A stretch of 30,972 nt of DNA from Oscillospiraceae bacterium (GCA_031271525.1 JAISVO010000026.1:1-30972); one strand, 5' to 3'; positions 1-7,852 are shown, numbered from the stretch's first letter. Notes: generated by a model not told the origin, from the letters alone. Made by a program: numbers and translations.

Positions 1-1526
1 GACGCCTTGCTCGCCTCAAACAAGTCCTCGGTCAGCACCGCGAGACGCCGCGCCTTCCGCCGGATGATCTCCAGATATTTTTTCGCGTCCGGCGAGTCAA
101 GCCCCTCGTTTTCCAGCAAATCGGCGTAGGTGATTATCGAGGTCAGCGGCGTCCGCAGGTCGTGGGACACATTGGTGATCAGCTCGTTCTTTAAGCGCTG
201 TCCGGTCAGTTCCTTCTCCACCGCGATCTTCAGGCCGCCGGTCGCGGCGTTGAGGTCCCGCGCCATCGCCCTCATCGGGCCCTTTTCCTCCGCCGGCGTG
301 CTGTAGTCGCCTTCGGACAGCCGTTTCAACCCGGCCGCGAGCTTCGCGAGGCAGAGCGCTTTGTAGAGGAAGTGTCCGGCGAAGACCAATAGGACGATGT
401 AGACGGAAAGCTTAACCCCCGCGTCCCAATAATAGACGCCAACAATGAAGAACAACGCGGTCAACAGGACGATCCCTGTGCAGACAGCGCTTTTTCCGAT
501 CGTCGGAAGCGCCGCCAACGCCTCCCGAGCGGCGTTCAGGAGAGGTTTCAACCCGCGCCGCCATATCGTCTTGAAGATACCCGACAGAACCACATAGGTC
601 AGCGTATGCCTCAAAATAGAGCGGTCCTTGACCCGCTTCATCGCGCTGAGCAGCCACCAAAGCCCGGCGGCGGCCCATATCGCGACTAAAACGCCGGAAA
701 TCACGCCGGAAATCACCTGCGCCCGGTCGATGCTCATCCCGCTCACGCGCCAGTAGAGGGTATGGATAAACTGAGCGGTGTAATAAAACGGGAGGATAGC
801 GACGGCGAGAGCGGCGTCCAGCCAAGGGCGGTCCCAGAAGGAGGACAGGACAACCCCCTCCGAGTACGGGCGGGTCACCTTCTCGCCGCCCTTGCGCCCG
901 CAAGTCAGAAGCAGGTGAAGGATACAGACCAATAAAATCAGCCCGGCCGGGATGACCGAAGCGAGAACCTGCGCGGACATCCGTCCGTACCAAGCGTACA
1001 CTTCCCGCAGGTATTCGGTGTAGCTCTCGGTCAGGCTGAACCAAATTTCCCCTTTGTTCTCCTCGTAATAGGTGCTGTCATACTCCCACGACCAGTCCTC
1101 CCGGGCGTAATTGAGTATATCCTCATGATACGTATAGGTTAGGCTTTCCGCAAGATCGTCCACGCTTAGATCGGTGTTTTCCGCCGTCAGGTATCCCGAC
1201 TTGATCCGATAGAGGATGTGCTGGCTTTCGTTTCCCCTCACATAACGTAATCCTGCCGCGATTGCCTCCTCCTTTGTATCGGCATACCATCCCAGCCCGT
1301 TGACGAGCTGACTGTACTCGTTGTCGGCGACACGCGATAAGAACCCGCTGTTTTCAAACTCAACGCCCGCCAGATTCTCGCTCCAGTCGAGATTCCAACT
1401 GTACTCAACGAGTTGTATCATCCGCCTGTCATAAAGGGTGAACGTCAGGGCCAGCGTCACGACGCACGCGACCGCGAGGAGGAACGACACCGCCTTTGTC
1501 AGCCCGTGGCGGCTAAATCTTCTCAA
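1..1526 (-). CDS. Sensor histidine kinase, multi-span membrane type (C-terminus beyond window)
   Basis: Membrane histidine kinase that should phosphorylate the adjacent response regulator. About 508 residues are visible. The order is: a first membrane span near residues 11-31; an acidic, Trp/Tyr-rich extracytoplasmic region (about 32-180); five or so further spans between about 185 and 390; a short HAMP-like linker (about 395-430); and a HisKA dimerisation helix with the H-box NVSHDLRTPLTS, phospho-His about H455. The catalytic ATPase domain lies outside the window. I chose the TTG start at 1526 because it overlaps the end of the regulator gene by 14 bases and leads straight into a basic N-terminus (MRRFSRHG) and a membrane span. 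The frame stays open from there to the window edge. Such multi-span kinases often sense envelope stress or antimicrobial compounds next to VanR-like regulators, but the ligand cannot be read from this sequence. Confidence 0.88.
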   Translation of the reverse strand, partial: MRRFSRHGLTKAVSFLLAVACVVTLALTFTLYDRRMIQLVEYSWNLDWSENLAGVEFENSGFLSRVADNEYSQLVNGLGWYADTKEEAIAAGLRYVRGNESQHILYRIKSGYLTAENTDLSVDDLAESLTYTYHEDILNYAREDWSWEYDSTYYEENKGEIWFSLTESYTEYLREVYAWYGRMSAQVLASVIPAGLILLVCILHLLLTCGRKGGEKVTRPYSEGVVLSSFWDRPWLDAALAVAILPFYYTAQFIHTLYWRVSGMSIDRAQVISGVISGVLVAIWAAAGLWWLLSAMKRVKDRSILRHTLTYVVLSGIFKTIWRRGLKPLLNAAREALAALPTIGKSAVCTGIVLLTALFFIVGVYYWDAGVKLSVYIVLLVFAGHFLYKALCLAKLAAGLKRLSEGDYSTPAEEKGPMRAMARDLNAATGGLKIAVEKELTGQRLKNELITNVSHDLRTPLTSIITYADLLENEGLDSPDAKKYLEIIRRKARRLAVLTEDLFEASKA

Positions 1527-2199
1527 TTTTGTAACCAATTCCCCACACCACCTTTAAGTATTTTGGGTTTTTGGGATCGATCTCGATTTTTTCCCGGATC
1601 CGCCGGATATGGACCGCCACCGTGTTCTCCGGGCTGTACGCCGGCTCGTCCCAGACGTTTTCGTAGATCTGCCCGATGGAGTAGACCCGCCCGGCGTTTG
1701 CCAGCAGGAAGGTCAGAATCTTCAGCTCCACCGGGGTCAGACGAACAGGCTCGCCGTCAACCGTCACCGTACGGCTTCCGATGTCGAGCGCCAAGCCCCC
1801 GCTCCGATAGACCTCGGGGGCGACATCCTGCGCCCCCAGCTGGGTATACCGGCGCAGCAGGCTTTTGACACGGGCGATCAACTCGAGCGGGTTGAACGGT
1901 TTTGTTAAGTAGTCGTCCGCCCCCATCCGCAGCCCGATGATCTTGTCGGTGTCCTCGCTCTTCGCCGACAGCATCAGGATGGGCACGTTGCTCCCCTCCC
2001 GAATCCGCAGGGTGGCGCGGATCCCGTCAAAACCGGGCATCATCACATCCATGATGATCAGCGATATGTTGTGGTCCCTCGCCGCCGCCACCGCTTCGGG
2101 TCCGGTATGCGCGGCCAGCACATCGTAACCCTCGTGGCGCAGGTAGATACCGATCGCCTCGGCAATCTCGCGGTCGTCGTCGCAGACAAGCACCGTCAT
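1513..2199 (-). CDS. OmpR/PhoB-family response regulator (VanR-like)
   Basis: Two-component response regulator of 228 residues, the usual full length. The receiver domain (about 1-118) has the acidic pair in CDDD (D7/D8), phosphoacceptor D51 in IIMDVMMPG and the conserved lysine K100 in LTKPF. The winged-helix DNA-binding domain (about 130-226) shows the family signatures LTPVELKIL and VAVHIRRIREKI. A strong ribosome site (GGGAGGGG, five bases before ATG) fixes the start at 2199. The gene overlaps the downstream histidine kinase gene, so the two are probably translationally coupled. The 70-odd bases upstream, after the neighbouring operon's terminator, must carry the promoter. I see a possible TATGAT -10 box there but no good -35. 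The regulon cannot be inferred. Confidence 0.95.
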   Translation of the reverse strand: MTVLVCDDDREIAEAIGIYLRHEGYDVLAAHTGPEAVAAARDHNISLIIMDVMMPGFDGIRATLRIREGSNVPILMLSAKSEDTDKIIGLRMGADDYLTKPFNPLELIARVKSLLRRYTQLGAQDVAPEVYRSGGLALDIGSRTVTVDGEPVRLTPVELKILTFLLANAGRVYSIGQIYENVWDEPAYSPENTVAVHIRRIREKIEIDPKNPKYLKVVWGIGYKIEKI

Positions 2200-2270
2200 C
2201 TGATCCCCTCCCGATTTTTATCATACAGGAAACCCTTTACAAACAGGCGGGTGAATTTCTTACGATATTC

Positions 2271-2300
2271 TTAAAAACCCGCCCCAACGGAGCGGGTTCA
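2271..2300 (-). terminator. Rho-independent terminator of the M19 dipeptidase to dCMP deaminase unit
   Basis: Read on the minus strand, a perfect 7-bp stem (AACCCGC / GCGGGTT) with a 9-base loop is followed directly by a run of T. It lies 18 bases past the stop codon of the dCMP deaminase gene and ends the minus-strand unit that starts near 4790. On the plus strand no T-run follows, so it acts in one direction. Confidence 0.85.
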
Positions 2301-2318
2301 CGGAAGATACCCCAAATA

Positions 2319-2828
2319 TCAGCTGCCCATTGTCAATTGCCCGTTGTCGGCCGTATCGTCGTCGTCGATCCAGTCTTGGACGCTGACCACCGTGAAAGCG
2401 TCCCGGGTGTTACGGATGATGACCCGGGAGATGCCGGCGTTGATGATCAGGCGGCGGCACATCGGGCAGGGGGTGCCGTTCGGCTCGATCCGCCCGTCTT
2501 CGTCGTGACAGGCGAGGTAGAGGGTCGAGCCAAGCATTTGATCCCGGCCCGCCGCGATGATGGCGTTCGCCTCGGCGTGGACGCTGCGGCACAGCTCGTA
2601 CCGTTCGCCGTGCGCCACGTTGCGGCGCTTCCGGGTACAGAAGCCGACGTCGGTGCAGTTTTGCCGCCCGCGCGGGGCGCCCGCGTAGCCGGTGGAGACG
2701 ATCTCGTCGTTCTTGACGATGATCGCGCCGTAGTTGCGGCGGAGGCATGTCCCCCGTTCCAGAACCGTTTCGGCGATGTCGAGGTAATAGTTGATTTTGT
2801 CCCTGCGCTTCATTCGCTTGTCCCCCAT
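2319..2828 (-). CDS. dCMP deaminase family protein (ComEB-like)
   Basis: Zinc-dependent deaminase that converts dCMP to dUMP, feeding dTMP synthesis in the cytoplasm. The cytidine-deaminase fold signature is complete: SVHAEANAI (zinc ligand H84, catalytic E86) and TPCPMCRRLI (zinc ligands C121 and C124). The length of 169 residues fits ComEB/dCMP deaminases. The ATG at 2828 abuts the stop codon of the upstream membrane-protein gene (TAG then ATG). An in-frame ATG at 2813, preceded by GGGGG at good spacing, may be the real start and would remove five residues. The last ten residues (after DDDDTAD) look like a low-complexity tail. It is the last gene of a four-gene minus-strand unit and is followed by a clear terminator. 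Confidence 0.93.
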   Translation of the reverse strand: MGDKRMKRRDKINYYLDIAETVLERGTCLRRNYGAIIVKNDEIVSTGYAGAPRGRQNCTDVGFCTRKRRNVAHGERYELCRSVHAEANAIIAAGRDQMLGSTLYLACHDEDGRIEPNGTPCPMCRRLIINAGISRVIIRNTRDAFTVVSVQDWIDDDDTADNGQLTMGS

Positions 2829-3386
2829 CTATCTCTTTTTAACCTGCGCGGGCGTTTCGGGTTCCGGCGGCTTCCTGACCTTGATGAATACCTGCGGCAG
2901 GCCGATCTGCGCGAAGAGGGCCGCCGCCGCGATGTGCCCCCAGACGGCGTCGCCCCGGGCGATGATATCCTGAAAGAGGTGGCCCGGCGAGAAGGCGTAG
3001 GCAAGGGCGTTGCCCACTACCGCCGGCAGGGCCTCTATGTACTCGGGAAGCTCAAAATACTGCATGTCCTCGGCGTACAGCGCGTCGGGGCCGTAGACGC
3101 CCGACACGGTGCCCATCAGGAAGCAGAGGTAGACGTATACCCCAACCGCGGACACCAGAAAGGTGAGGATTCTGCCGACCGCCGCGCCGACCAGAAGGTT
3201 CCGGGAGAAGAGGGCGAACAGCAGGACATTGACAAAGGGGGCGACGACGGCGGCGCTGGCGAATACCAGATAGGGCGGCATGAAAAGGAAGCCCGCGAAG
3301 GCGAGGACCGCCGACAGGACCGTGATGGTGAGAAGCGACCCAAAAGCGTAGGTCGCCGCTCCGCTCCGTCTTCTTTCTTCAGGCAT
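2829..3386 (-). CDS. Predicted four-span membrane protein, unknown function
   Basis: I do not recognise a family. The 185-residue protein has a basic N-terminus (PEERRRSG), hydrophobic spans at about 12-35, 38-61, 64-91 and 146-168, and a short polar segment rich in Asp/Glu/Tyr between the third and fourth spans (about 97-120). A lysine/proline-rich cytoplasmic tail (RKPPEPETPAQVKKR) ends it. The ATG at 3386 has a strong ribosome site (GGGAGGG, six bases upstream). The start overlaps the end of the preceding gene by 8 bases, and its stop abuts the dCMP deaminase gene, so it is clearly part of that unit. The overall look recalls Yip1/DUF-type small membrane proteins, but that is only an impression. 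Confidence 0.75.
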   Translation of the reverse strand: MPEERRRSGAATYAFGSLLTITVLSAVLAFAGFLFMPPYLVFASAAVVAPFVNVLLFALFSRNLLVGAAVGRILTFLVSAVGVYVYLCFLMGTVSGVYGPDALYAEDMQYFELPEYIEALPAVVGNALAYAFSPGHLFQDIIARGDAVWGHIAAAALFAQIGLPQVFIKVRKPPEPETPAQVKKR

Positions 3387-3891
3387 CGAAATCCCTCCCG
3401 CTGTTCTTTGTCACGCCCACCGACGCGTCCCCGGTGATTAAGCTTCCGTTTACCGAAACGGTGTAGGCGCCGATCGTCCGTTGGTAGCGGATGGCGTCGG
3501 ACGAAGTCTGTCCGGGTATCTCCCACGCGAGGATCGCGCAGAGCGCGTTGATCTCCGGCGGGGTGAGATAGGGGGCGAGGACGCCGTGCGCCTCCCGCAG
3601 CGCGCCGCTCACCGTCTTCACCGGCACCGCGTAGAGGTTGAACACCGCGTCCATCGAGCTAAGCTCGTCCCCCGCGAAGGCGGCCGCGACGGCGACCGTA
3701 CCGTCCAGCAGGCTGTATGCGAACCGGCCGTCCCCCGTCTCGCCGAAGCCGCGTTCCCGCAGGGTTTCTTGGATCTCCGACGCGCTCTTGACCGTGATTT
3801 TATCGGGGTTCGCCATATAATACAGCGTCTCGCGCTGCCAGAGCAGTAAAGCCCCGCATATAAGCCCGAGCAGAAAGCCTGCGAGGTACAA
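3379..3891 (-). CDS. Membrane-anchored protein of unknown function; start uncertain
   Basis: A protein of about 170 residues with one N-terminal membrane span (YLAGFLLGLICGALLLW) and a roughly 145-residue extracytoplasmic domain. It has no cysteines except one late residue and no recognisable catalytic motif. I do not recognise the family. The TTG at 3891 is the first conventional start codon in frame but has no ribosome site. Upstream in the same frame lies a strongly basic stretch (RRRGRKLRLA) that would suit the cytoplasmic side of the span, so the real start is probably upstream. No ATG/GTG/TTG is available there: a TGA closes the frame at 3951-3949. Either a rare start codon is used (ATT at 3930) or a base is missing or added in the C/G-run near 3915-3930. 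It is followed with an 8-base overlap by the four-span protein gene. Confidence 0.62.
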   Translation of the reverse strand: MYLAGFLLGLICGALLLWQRETLYYMANPDKITVKSASEIQETLRERGFGETGDGRFAYSLLDGTVAVAAAFAGDELSSMDAVFNLYAVPVKTVSGALREAHGVLAPYLTPPEINALCAILAWEIPGQTSSDAIRYQRTIGAYTVSVNGSLITGDASVGVTKNSGRDFDA

Positions 3892-3958
3892 GGCGAGGCG
3901 GAGCTTACGCCCGCGGCGGCGGGGGACAATGTTCGGTAAGATAAGGCGTCACATCCCC

Positions 3959-4780
3959 TCAATGCCGCACGCGCTTGGGCAGGATTTTTAGGAAATTGCC
4001 GCCCGCGATCAAAGCGCGGACCGTTTCGTCGTAGGGCAGCGAGTCGATCAGCTTGGGTACGTCTTCAGCTCCCGCGAGGCCGTCCGGCAGACAGTCGCAG
4101 CCGTCAAAATCGCTTCCGATCCCGACATGCCGAGGCCCCATTACCGACACGGCGTGTTCGACATGCCGCGTGACATCGCTCGCCGAGGCGTCGTCCCTCC
4201 CGGTCAGGAAGGGCGGGTAGAAGGTGACACCCAGAACCCCTCCGGCGTCCGCCAGCGCCTTGAGCTGCCCGTCACTGAGGTTGCGGGGATGGGGGCAGAG
4301 GGCGGCGCAGCACGCGTGGGTGACGACCGGGGTGGTCCGCATCGTGTCCAAAGCGTCCCAAAAGGTGCGCGGCGAAGCGTGGGAGAGGTCGATCAGGATC
4401 CCGGCGTCCTCCAAGGCGCGGATCGCCTCCCGCCCGAACGGGGTCAAGCCGGTTCCGCCGCCCTTGCAGCCTCCCGCGAGGTTGTTGTCGCCGTTCCACG
4501 TCAGGCTGAAGAAGACCGGCTTGCGGTCAAGGAAGGGTTTTAGGTCCGCCAACGTTTCGGCGGTATCGCAGCCCTCCACCGCCGGGAGGAGCGCGCAGTT
4601 CGCGGAGCCGCTGACCGCCTCAAGGCGGTCGAGCTGCAGGAGCTGGCCTTCCCCGTAGGCGGCCATCACTTGGATGCCCGGGCCCCGCGCGCGGAGCCGC
4701 GCGATGTCCACATGCCCGCCGTTTTCCCACAGCGAGCGGCCCGTCGACAGGGTATCGCAGTGCGCGTCAAAGATAAACAT
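3959..4780 (-). CDS. Peptidase M19 family, membrane-dipeptidase-like
   Basis: Zinc dipeptidase of the renal dipeptidase (M19) family, 273 residues, without a signal peptide, so probably cytoplasmic despite the family name. Metal-site residues are visible in order: H7 and D9 (DAHCDTL), E69 (LPAVEGCD), H134 (IDLSHAS), H155 (VVTHACC) and the GSDFDG motif near 222-227. The ATG at 4780 is the right start. It lies four bases after GAGGTGG and places the HxD motif at its usual distance from the N-terminus; a longer reading frame starting further upstream would run back through the promoter. It is the first gene of the unit ending at 2319, with a near-consensus promoter at 4794-4821. The family hydrolyses dipeptides, including D-amino-acid-containing ones; the substrate here is unknown. 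Confidence 0.92.
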   Translation of the reverse strand: MFIFDAHCDTLSTGRSLWENGGHVDIARLRARGPGIQVMAAYGEGQLLQLDRLEAVSGSANCALLPAVEGCDTAETLADLKPFLDRKPVFFSLTWNGDNNLAGGCKGGGTGLTPFGREAIRALEDAGILIDLSHASPRTFWDALDTMRTTPVVTHACCAALCPHPRNLSDGQLKALADAGGVLGVTFYPPFLTGRDDASASDVTRHVEHAVSVMGPRHVGIGSDFDGCDCLPDGLAGAEDVPKLIDSLPYDETVRALIAGGNFLKILPKRVRH

Positions 4781-4793
4781 AGTCCACCTCAAT

Positions 4794-4821
4794 ATTGTAA
4801 CACATTTCAAGGTAAAGTCAA
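4794..4821 (-). promoter_or_regulatory. Sigma-A-type promoter of the M19 dipeptidase unit
   Basis: On the minus strand TTGACT (4821-4816) and TACAAT (4799-4794) are separated by 16 bases. The -10 box ends only 14 bases before the ATG at 4780. Transcription would therefore start around 4787-4789, right at the GAGGTGG ribosome site, giving an extremely short leader. Confidence 0.8.
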
Positions 4822-4865
4822 CATCCCGGCGTCACCGCCCGCCGCTCCCATTATATGTATCGGGC

Positions 4866-4894
4866 TTGACTTTCGCGCTTTGCGGCTGTACAAT
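4866..4894 (+). promoter_or_regulatory. Sigma-A-type promoter of proS
   Basis: TTGACT (4866-4871) and TACAAT (4889-4894) are separated by 17 bases, with the same two hexamers as the divergent M19 promoter. The predicted transcript starts near 4901. This rules out the ATG at 4893 and all longer proS reading frames, and supports the TTG start at 4923. Confidence 0.85.
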
Positions 4895-4922
4895 GGGAAA
4901 AACCTTTGGAGGGGGAAGAACG

Positions 4923-6356
4923 TTGGCTAACGAGAAAAAACTGGTGGAACAGATCACGCCGAGGGACGTTGATTTTGCCGCGTGGTATACCGACATCGTC
5001 AAGAAAGCGGAGCTTGTGGATTACTCCAGCATGAAGGGGTTTGTTATCCTGCGCCCGTACGCGTACGCCATCTGGGAGAATATCCAGCGGCTCGCCGACG
5101 GATTGTTCAAGGAGACGGGGCACGAGAACGTCTATATGCCGCTGCTGATCCCCGAATCGCTATTGCAAAAGGAGAAGGACCATGTCGAGGGGTTCGCCCC
5201 CGAGGTGGCGTGGGTGACGCACGGCGGCTCCGAGCCGCTGACCGAGCGGCTCTGCGTCCGCCCGACCTCCGAGACGCTGTTCTGCGAGCACTACGCGCAC
5301 ATCATCAATTCGTGGCGGGATCTGCCGAAGCTCTACAACCAGTGGTGCTCGGTGGTGCGCTGGGAGAAAACCTCCCGTCCCTTCCTCCGGGGCCGCGAGT
5401 TTTTGTGGCAGGAGGGGCATACCGCCCACGCCACCGCCGAGGAGGCGCGGGAGGAGACCCTCCGGATGCTGGACATCTATGCCCAAGTCGCCGAGGAGTA
5501 TTTGGCGATGCCTGTTATTAAGGGGCAAAAGACAGACAGCGAAAAGTTTGCCGGGGCGCAAGCCACCTACACCTTCGAGTGTATGATGCAGGACGGCAAA
5601 GCGCTGCAGAGCGGCACGACGCACTATTTCGGCGACGGGTTCGCGAAGGCTTTCGGCATCACCTATACCGACAAGGAAAACACCCTCCGGCATGTCTTCC
5701 AGACGTCATGGGGGTTTTCTACCCGGTTGATCGGCGGCGTGATCATGACCCACGGCGACGATTCGGGGCTGGTGCTGCCGCCCGTCATCGCGCCGATCCA
5801 AGTGGCGGTTGTGCCGGTGGCGCAGCACAAGCCGGGCGTGCCGGAGAAAGCCGCGGAGGTCGCGGCGCTGCTCAAAGCCGCCGGAGTGCGTGTGAAGTTG
5901 GACGACAGCGACCAATCCCCCGGGTGGAAGTTCGCCGAGTATGAGATGAAGGGCGTCCCGCTGCGCTTGGAGCTTGGCCCCCGGGACATCGAGGCGGGGC
6001 AGTGCGTTTTGGCGCGGCGGACCGGCGGGAAGGACACCGTACCGCTGGAGGGGCTTGCCGGAACCGTCAAGGCGGCGCTCGACGCCGTGCAGAAAACGCT
6101 GTTCGACAACGCGTATCAGAACCTGCACAGCCGGATTACCGTCGCGAAAACGCTGGACGAGATGGTCGCGGGGACCAAGACCGGCTTCGTTAAGACGATG
6201 TGGTGCGGGGACGAGGGGTGCGAGGACACCGTGCGGGAAGCCACCGGCGGGGTCAAGACGCGCTGCCTGCCCTTCGACCAGACGCCGCTCGGCGACGTCT
6301 GCGCCGTCTGCGGAAGGCCCGCGGATAAGGTGCTGTACTGGGGCTACCAGTATTAG
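4923..6356 (+). CDS. proS: Proline--tRNA ligase, type 3 (ProRS without editing insert)
   Basis: Class II aminoacyl-tRNA synthetase that charges tRNA-Pro, 477 residues. Motif 2 is seen in VVRWEKTSRPFLRGREF and motif 3 in GGVIMTHGDDSGLVLPP. An anticodon-binding domain follows (from about residue 285). A C-terminal zinc-type domain has Cys pairs (GDEGCED, TRCLPF, CAVCGRP) and the protein ends in tyrosine (WGYQY), as is characteristic of the eukaryote/archaea-like type 3 enzymes. There is no large editing insertion between motifs 2 and 3, as expected for this type. The TTG start at 4923 is chosen because GGAGGGGG lies seven bases upstream and the promoter's -10 box covers the alternative ATG. No T-box-like leader fits in the roughly 20-base untranslated region. 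The next gene follows after 77 bases. Confidence 0.95.
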   Translation: MANEKKLVEQITPRDVDFAAWYTDIVKKAELVDYSSMKGFVILRPYAYAIWENIQRLADGLFKETGHENVYMPLLIPESLLQKEKDHVEGFAPEVAWVTHGGSEPLTERLCVRPTSETLFCEHYAHIINSWRDLPKLYNQWCSVVRWEKTSRPFLRGREFLWQEGHTAHATAEEAREETLRMLDIYAQVAEEYLAMPVIKGQKTDSEKFAGAQATYTFECMMQDGKALQSGTTHYFGDGFAKAFGITYTDKENTLRHVFQTSWGFSTRLIGGVIMTHGDDSGLVLPPVIAPIQVAVVPVAQHKPGVPEKAAEVAALLKAAGVRVKLDDSDQSPGWKFAEYEMKGVPLRLELGPRDIEAGQCVLARRTGGKDTVPLEGLAGTVKAALDAVQKTLFDNAYQNLHSRITVAKTLDEMVAGTKTGFVKTMWCGDEGCEDTVREATGGVKTRCLPFDQTPLGDVCAVCGRPADKVLYWGYQY

Positions 6357-6433
6357 CGAACCGTTTACAGCGAACAACCGGCGGCGGGCCGAAGAAAGCG
6401 TAATCTTAGCGTACGATAAGGGAGGCGCATGAC

Positions 6434-7819
6434 ATGGAACCGATTCTGAGCAAGAACACCGGGCTGCTGGAGTTTGGCTATAACTTTATGGACGTGCCGA
6501 ACCCCAACCTGTTCCGCAATATGTACCCATATAATGAGATTCCCCGGATGATCTTCAACCAGCGGGTTGTTCCGATGAACTTCCCCGAAAAGATCTATAT
6601 CACCGACACCACCTTCCGGGACGGTCAGCAGTCGCGGTCACCCTACACGGCGGAGCAGATCGTCCGGCTGTTCACCCTCCTGAACCGGCTGGACAACGGA
6701 CAGGGCGTGATCCGGCAGTCGGAATTCTTCCTGTATACCAAGAAGGACCGGGAAGCTGTTGAAGCCTGTCAGGCGCTGGGCTTGGCGTTCCCCGAGATCA
6801 CCTCTTGGATCCGGGCGAACATTTCGGACTTCCGGCTGGTCAAGTCGATGGGGCTGAGGGAAACGGGGATTTTGGTCTCCTGCTCGGATTACCACATCTT
6901 CAAAAAGATGAAGTGGACCCGGGCCGAGGCGATGAGGAACTACCTCGCCGTCGTGGACGCCGCGCTGGAAGCCGGAATCCGTCCGCGATGCCATTTTGAG
7001 GACATCACCCGCGCCGACTTCTTCGGGTTTGTCCTTCCCTTCGCGGCGGAGCTGATGAAGCGGATGCGGGAGTCCGGCGTCCCGGTGAAGATACGCGCCT
7101 GCGATACCCTCGGGCTGGGCACCTCGATCCCCGGCGTGGTTCTGCCCCGGAGCGTACAGCAGATCATCTACGGTCTTGTCAACTACTCCGGCGTCCCAAG
7201 CGACCTGCTGGAGTGGCACGGGCACAACGATTTCTACAACGCCGTGCCGAACTCCGTCACCGCGTGGCTCTACGGCTGCTCGTCGGTCAACACCTCGCTG
7301 CTCGGGATCGGGGAACGGACCGGCAACACGCCGCTGGAGGCGATGTGCGTTGAATACTGCCAGCTCAAAGGCGGGCACGGCGGTTTGGACCTGCGGGTGA
7401 TTACCGAGATCGCCGAATACTTTGAAAACGAGCTGAACTATGAGATACCGCCCCGCACCCCGTTTGTGGGGCGCGCCTTCAACGCCACAAGAGCGGGTAT
7501 CCACGCCGACGGACTGATGAAGGACGAGGAGATTTACAACATCTTCAACACAACGGATATTCTGGGACGCCCGCCGATCGTCGTTGTGGACTCCCACTCG
7601 GGCGCGGCGGGGATCGCCGCGTGGATCAATACATACTATTCGCTGACAGAGAAGGTCGCGGTGGACAAGCGTGACGGGCGGGTCGCCAAAATCAAGGACT
7701 GGGTGGACGCCGAGTACGCGGAAGGCCGCAACACCGTGATCGGCGATTTGGAGCTGGAGGCGCAGGTCCACCTCTACCTGCCCGAGCTGCTGACCCTGCG
7801 GGAAAGCAGGAGCGAGTAA
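6434..7819 (+). CDS. DRE-TIM metallolyase: Re-citrate-synthase / isopropylmalate-synthase-like
   Basis: Acyl-CoA-dependent aldol-condensing enzyme of the HMGL-like (DRE-TIM) family, 461 residues. Visible landmarks are DTTFRDGQQSR (residues 58-68, the metal and oxyanion-binding signature), RCHFEDITRAD, KIRACDTLGLG, the metal-ligand motif EWHGHNDFY (about 260-268), and GIGERTGNTPLEAM. A roughly 50-residue leader before the barrel and the lack of a leucine-type LeuA regulatory domain separate it from classical LeuA. From memory of related clostridial proteins it looks most like the group containing Re-citrate synthase, which makes citrate from oxaloacetate and acetyl-CoA in anaerobes lacking the usual enzyme. 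Homocitrate or isopropylmalate synthesis remain possible. ATG 6434 has GGGAGG eight to nine bases upstream. I see no convincing promoter of its own, so it may be read together with proS. Confidence 0.8.
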   Translation: MEPILSKNTGLLEFGYNFMDVPNPNLFRNMYPYNEIPRMIFNQRVVPMNFPEKIYITDTTFRDGQQSRSPYTAEQIVRLFTLLNRLDNGQGVIRQSEFFLYTKKDREAVEACQALGLAFPEITSWIRANISDFRLVKSMGLRETGILVSCSDYHIFKKMKWTRAEAMRNYLAVVDAALEAGIRPRCHFEDITRADFFGFVLPFAAELMKRMRESGVPVKIRACDTLGLGTSIPGVVLPRSVQQIIYGLVNYSGVPSDLLEWHGHNDFYNAVPNSVTAWLYGCSSVNTSLLGIGERTGNTPLEAMCVEYCQLKGGHGGLDLRVITEIAEYFENELNYEIPPRTPFVGRAFNATRAGIHADGLMKDEEIYNIFNTTDILGRPPIVVVDSHSGAAGIAAWINTYYSLTEKVAVDKRDGRVAKIKDWVDAEYAEGRNTVIGDLELEAQVHLYLPELLTLRESRSE

Positions 7820-7834
7820 AGCGGAAAAATTTTC

Positions 7835-7852
7835 TTGACACGCCTTGACACG
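7835..7852 (+). repeat. Tandem 8-base direct repeat overlapping the zur -35 box
   Basis: TTGACACG occurs twice, at 7835-7842 and 7845-7852, with a 2-base gap, giving a 10-base period (about one helical turn). Only the second copy is correctly spaced from the -10 box. Confidence 0.7.

Noticed and set aside
2337..3437. A 366-codon plus-strand open frame opposite the deaminase and membrane genes
   Set aside because: Arg/Val/Asp-rich composition typical of an antisense shadow in GC-rich DNA; the minus-strand genes have motifs and ribosome sites.
4674..4922. Longer N-terminus for proS starting far upstream
   Set aside because: The extension crosses the divergent promoters and is not proS-like; the -10 box at 4889-4894 and the ribosome site before TTG 4923 fix a shorter protein.
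4901..4922. T-box riboswitch for proS
   Set aside because: The predicted leader is only about 20 bases, far too short for a T-box.
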